DNA of 64,000 nt from Oleispira sp036960605 (GTDB lineage: Bacteria > Pseudomonadota > Gammaproteobacteria > Pseudomonadales > Oceanobacteraceae): NCBI GenBank assembly GCA_036960605.1, contig JBALXI010000001.1:1-64000 (forward strand), written 5' to 3'. The notes beneath the pieces were generated by a model. It did not search any database. It worked only from the letters and a program-made list of their open reading frames with translations, and was not told the DNA's origin. Both the position numbers and the translations under genes were made by a program. This document shows positions 61,095 to 64,000 of the stretch, one piece after another; the stretch's first letter is position 1, and each line of letters starts with the position of its first letter.

Positions 61095-62762
61095 ATGAGT
61101 AACCGCAACAGTAATGGCGCGAAAGCTTTAATTAAAACTCTGACGAATGCGGGTATTGATACCTGTTTTACCAATCCAGGCACGTCAGAAATGCATTTTG
61201 TGGCCGCTTTAGACAGCTCTGATATGCGCGCGGTATTGTGTTTGTTCGAAGGTGTGGCAACGGGTGCTGCTGATGGCTATGCGCGGATTGCTAATAAACC
61301 TGCGGCGACGTTATTGCATCTAGGTTGTGGTTTGGGCAATGGTTTAGCGAACTTGCACAATGCTCGTAAAGCGCGAGTACCGATGGTGAATATTATTGGT
61401 GACCATGCTATTTATCATAAGCAATATGATGCACCGCTAGAATCCGACATTGTTACGGTTGCGCGTAATGTTTCGAGCTGGATACGCACGAGTTCAACGA
61501 CCGAGCAAGTCGGCGCCGATGCCGCCGAAGCCATTGAGGTTGCACAAAAAGCGCCGCAGCAAATTTCTACCCTGATTTTACCCGCCGATGTTTCATGGGG
61601 AGAGGGTGGGGTTGTGGTTGATGCAGATTTAACCCCCGTGGCTAAAACGGCTGCGGATGAAGTGGTTAGTCAATTGGCTGATGTTTTATTAACGCGCGGC
61701 AAGAAAACAGCTATTTTATTGGGTCGTCGTGTCTTACTCGAAGAAGGCCTAATGGCGGCGTCTAAAATTTCCGAGAAAACCGGTGCTAAGTTGTTCACCG
61801 AAGTATTCCCTACGCGGCTAGAGCGTGGCGCCGGACTGCCTAATGTTGAGCGCATTGCTTACTTATCAGAAATGGCGTCGGTGCAGCTAAGTGGCTATGA
61901 GCATTTGATTATTATTGATAGCGCTGAACCGGTTTCATTTTTTGCCTATCCTGGTAAACAGAGTTATTTAGTGCCGAAAAAATGCACGGTGCATCACCTT
62001 GTGACTCCTGAACAGGATGCGGTAGGCAGTATTCAGGCCTTAGTTGAAGCAGTCGCTGCAACGGATATCGAGCCTAAATTACAGCAGGCTAGCCGACCTA
62101 AATTACCGACAGGTAAACTTAATGCGAGCAAGGTATGTGAAGCGGTGGGTGCGCTTATGCCGGAAAATGCCATTATTTCAGATGAAGCCCAAACCTCGGG
62201 TTTAAAGCTGCCTATTAGTACTGCGGGAGCGCCAAGGCATGATGTGCTGACCTTAACGGGGGGCGCGATTGGTCAAGGTTTACCCGTGGCGGTTGGCGCT
62301 GCGATTGCAGGGCTAGATCGTGCGGTGATCAGCCTAGTGGGTGATGGTAGCGCTATGTATACCATCCAATCTTTGTGGACCATGATGAATGAGAATTTAG
62401 ATGTCACGGTGATTGTTTTGAATAATCGATCGTATGCGATTCTTAATATTGAGCTGGAGCGAGTCGGTGCCGAGGGTGCAGGTCCTAAAGCTAAGTCTCA
62501 ATTAGATTTGTCTAAAACCGAAATTGATTTTGTGGCTATCGCAAAAGGCATGGGCATGCCAGCAGAAAGGGCAACCACCGCAGAGGACTTTAATGATGCC
62601 TTAGCAAGGGCTATTCGTGAGCCGGGCCCGCATTTAATTGATGCCATTGTGCCGAGTGAATATGAAGGTTTGAAGCTGAAGGTATTGCCACATTTGTTGG
62701 GGGCAATGAGTAAAATTCCTTCACCGATTGCTAAGGCGCTAAAGAAAAAATTGGCCCCTTGA
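61095..62762 (+). CDS. Acetolactate synthase large subunit-like TPP-dependent enzyme
   Basis: The 555-residue thiamine-diphosphate enzyme has an N-terminal PYR domain with the catalytic Glu (LCLFEGVATGAADGYAR), a central domain, and a C-terminal PP domain with the GDG-x(n)-NN motif (VGDGSAMYTIQSLW; VLNNRSYAIL). Family members join or decarboxylate 2-keto acids (acetolactate synthase, benzoylformate decarboxylase). There is no small regulatory subunit gene next to it, and the sequence branch is that of the ALS-like enzymes annotated as 'acetolactate synthase large subunit'; so the substrate is uncertain. The ribosome binding site is AAGGATCC. Confidence 0.85.
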   Translation: MSNRNSNGAKALIKTLTNAGIDTCFTNPGTSEMHFVAALDSSDMRAVLCLFEGVATGAADGYARIANKPAATLLHLGCGLGNGLANLHNARKARVPMVNIIGDHAIYHKQYDAPLESDIVTVARNVSSWIRTSSTTEQVGADAAEAIEVAQKAPQQISTLILPADVSWGEGGVVVDADLTPVAKTAADEVVSQLADVLLTRGKKTAILLGRRVLLEEGLMAASKISEKTGAKLFTEVFPTRLERGAGLPNVERIAYLSEMASVQLSGYEHLIIIDSAEPVSFFAYPGKQSYLVPKKCTVHHLVTPEQDAVGSIQALVEAVAATDIEPKLQQASRPKLPTGKLNASKVCEAVGALMPENAIISDEAQTSGLKLPISTAGAPRHDVLTLTGGAIGQGLPVAVGAAIAGLDRAVISLVGDGSAMYTIQSLWTMMNENLDVTVIVLNNRSYAILNIELERVGAEGAGPKAKSQLDLSKTEIDFVAIAKGMGMPAERATTAEDFNDALARAIREPGPHLIDAIVPSEYEGLKLKVLPHLLGAMSKIPSPIAKALKKKLAP

Positions 62763-62793
62763 TTTATTAAGCGGTCATCCATTTTATTACAGA

Positions 62794-63585
62794 TTAAAGT
62801 AGATAGCTTAAGGCGAAGATCGCCTTATTTTCGTACCTCGTACCGATGAGGGGGCTATCGTATATTCCTTTACCCAGGGTCGTTCGGCTGATGATGCTTC
62901 TAAATTCCCATCTAGGGCCGAATGAGATAATCGCATTCAGCGTGAATTGGTGATTGACGGTCTCTTTGCCATTATAACGATAGCGACCTAATGCTGGGTT
63001 TTCTTGATTGGATTTAACTCCGAAATAATAATCAACATAGTCTGCGCTGTACCAGAGTTCATTGGCTGTCGCCTTTATTTGGATGCTATTTTTATAGCGA
63101 TAAAGGGGGAGGTCGATTGATGATTTTATGCTGGTTGAATGTGAATTATTGGAGATGTCTTGATTAACCGCAATCGATAATAGCCACCAACGGATACTGG
63201 CAGAGGCCGCTATTTCTTGATTGGGTATCTTATAATCAATGAATACCGGGTCGGGGGATGATCCTCTAAAAACAGAGCTTTGATTTTTATATCCCTGATC
63301 TCTGAGGTTGATGCCGGTGCTCAGCGTTATATCATCGCCGACTGGATATTGATAATGGACTATGTTTTCAACCCCAAAAGACCAATTACCTTTGCGAACG
63401 TCTAGGTAGGGCACTAAAACATTTTGATCGTCCATACCTTTCCAAGGTAAAGAAGCGCTTAATGGCGCTAAGCCTGCTTTGATTTCCCAGGTATCCTGAT
63501 TACTATGCACTTGGGGTGAATTAAGAAATAGCATGAGGACAAGTGATAGCGGAAAAGTGGAGGCGTAAAGTCGATTCCATTTCAT
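62794..63585 (-). CDS. MipA/OmpV family outer membrane protein
   Basis: The protein has a signal peptide (to SPQVHSN) and a beta-barrel with alternating residues: EIKAGLAPLSASLPWKGMDD, LVPYLDVRKGNWSFGVENI, SWYSADYVDYYFGV-like (ELWYSADYVDYYFGVK) and a terminal ALSYLL. MipA/OmpV proteins are outer-membrane barrels or murein-enzyme scaffolds, and the MipA fold is preserved. The ATG at 63585 is chosen; a TTG two codons earlier is possible. Convergent with the TPP-enzyme gene. Confidence 0.85.
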   Translation of the reverse strand: MKWNRLYASTFPLSLVLMLFLNSPQVHSNQDTWEIKAGLAPLSASLPWKGMDDQNVLVPYLDVRKGNWSFGVENIVHYQYPVGDDITLSTGINLRDQGYKNQSSVFRGSSPDPVFIDYKIPNQEIAASASIRWWLLSIAVNQDISNNSHSTSIKSSIDLPLYRYKNSIQIKATANELWYSADYVDYYFGVKSNQENPALGRYRYNGKETVNHQFTLNAIISFGPRWEFRSIISRTTLGKGIYDSPLIGTRYENKAIFALSYLL

Positions 63586-63730
63586 TTGCAAAGTGCCTTT
63601 AGTGATTGGGTTAGATTAGATGGTAAAGGCTGTTGAGCGGCTTGGCAGGTGTCAAATGTCATGTTTTTTTAAATTAAATAATCGTGACATTTGTCTATAG
63701 GGATTCAACTTTTGCTATGGAATACTGGGT

Positions 63731-64000
63731 ATGAATAGATTATTGGTTCAGGTTATGAAAAAGAATAATACGGGGTTTATTCTAGCGCTCGTTACTTGGT
63801 TTATGGTGGTATTAGTGACCTTGTATACTTGGTATGAAGCTACCCCAACGTTGGCAGCGATGTTGGCACCTGGGCCTTTGTCATTGATATTGGTGCTCGG
63901 CTTATTTTTACTGTTTATTATTGGTTATGCTCTTATTGGTGATGTTTTTTCAGTGAGTAAACAATCTTCAATACCTTGGGTCGGTTTGTTTCTAGCGGCC
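63731..64000 (+). CDS. Membrane protein, partial (runs off the right edge)
   Basis: The open frame from 63731 (or ATG at 63755) codes a protein with at least two hydrophobic helices (FILALVTWFMVVLVTLYTWY; PLSLILVLGLFLLFIIGYAL) and ends inside the window edge at residue 90. There is no family recognition from this part. The start codon context is weak. Confidence 0.6.
   Translation, partial: MNRLLVQVMKKNNTGFILALVTWFMVVLVTLYTWYEATPTLAAMLAPGPLSLILVLGLFLLFIIGYALIGDVFSVSKQSSIPWVGLFLAA

Overview
The window is chromosomal DNA of a mesophilic, probably marine gammaproteobacterium of moderate GC. Gene families pointing that way include an alkane/xylene monooxygenase, a ChrR-type singlet-oxygen/light-stress sigma system with photolyase and cyclopropane synthase, a MipA/OmpV porin, DUF4136 lipoproteins and a CadC/ToxR-like regulator. 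No rRNA, tRNA, CRISPR array or replication origin was seen. The species cannot be fixed from the sequence alone.

Layout. 0-1 kb: four very small minus-strand genes of phage type (one DUF551), probably the edge of a prophage beyond the left end. 1-5.5 kb: a membrane-bound winged-helix regulator divergent from a periplasmic thiol-redox cluster (CcdA-like, TlpA-like, redoxin-like). 5.5-9.6 kb: ordinary metabolic genes. 9.6-22.5 kb: a tripartite RND efflux operon, a HupE/UreJ-type membrane protein, a YHYH lipoprotein, an OmpR/QseC-type two-component system and two secreted proteins. Four of these promoter regions carry the same 11-bp-spaced direct repeat TTCACCT, the probable binding site of the local response regulator. 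Three EF-hand loops in the secreted protein and one in the HupE-like protein suggest a calcium theme. 22.5-27.4 kb: a solute-binding protein, two decayed genes (including a second YHYH gene broken at a poly-G tract), and an AlkB/XylM-type monooxygenase with a XylA-type reductase and an AraC regulator.

28.9-32.2 kb: formate/nitrite-type channel, PP2C-kinase fusion and cyanase behind a good sigma-54 promoter, a nitrogen-assimilation unit. 32.2-43.7 kb: an ECF sigma factor/ChrR anti-sigma pair between two operons (SDR-DUF2878-hypothetical-DUF3833; and FAD oxidoreductase-photolyase-desaturase-NTF2-amine oxidase-DUF1365-cfa), each preceded by a TGATCC-N16-CGTA-like promoter. 43.7-48 kb: LysR-controlled redox genes.

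48-56 kb is an AT-rich accessory island of defence-type genes, mostly broken: an AbiGi pseudogene, an apparently intact ApeA-like HEPN protein, a SLATT pseudogene and an intact PLD-family nuclease-like protein. They are interspersed with at least seven copies or half-copies of a REP-like hairpin, a deleted REP-associated transposase (RAYT), an IS1182-like transposase relic, an attC-like site and relics of two chromosomal genes. 56-64 kb returns to chromosomal genes: a DUF222-HNH protein, a DUF4166/COQ7-like cluster, MAPEG, LysR, a TPP-dependent acetolactate-synthase-like enzyme and a MipA/OmpV protein; a membrane protein runs off the right end.
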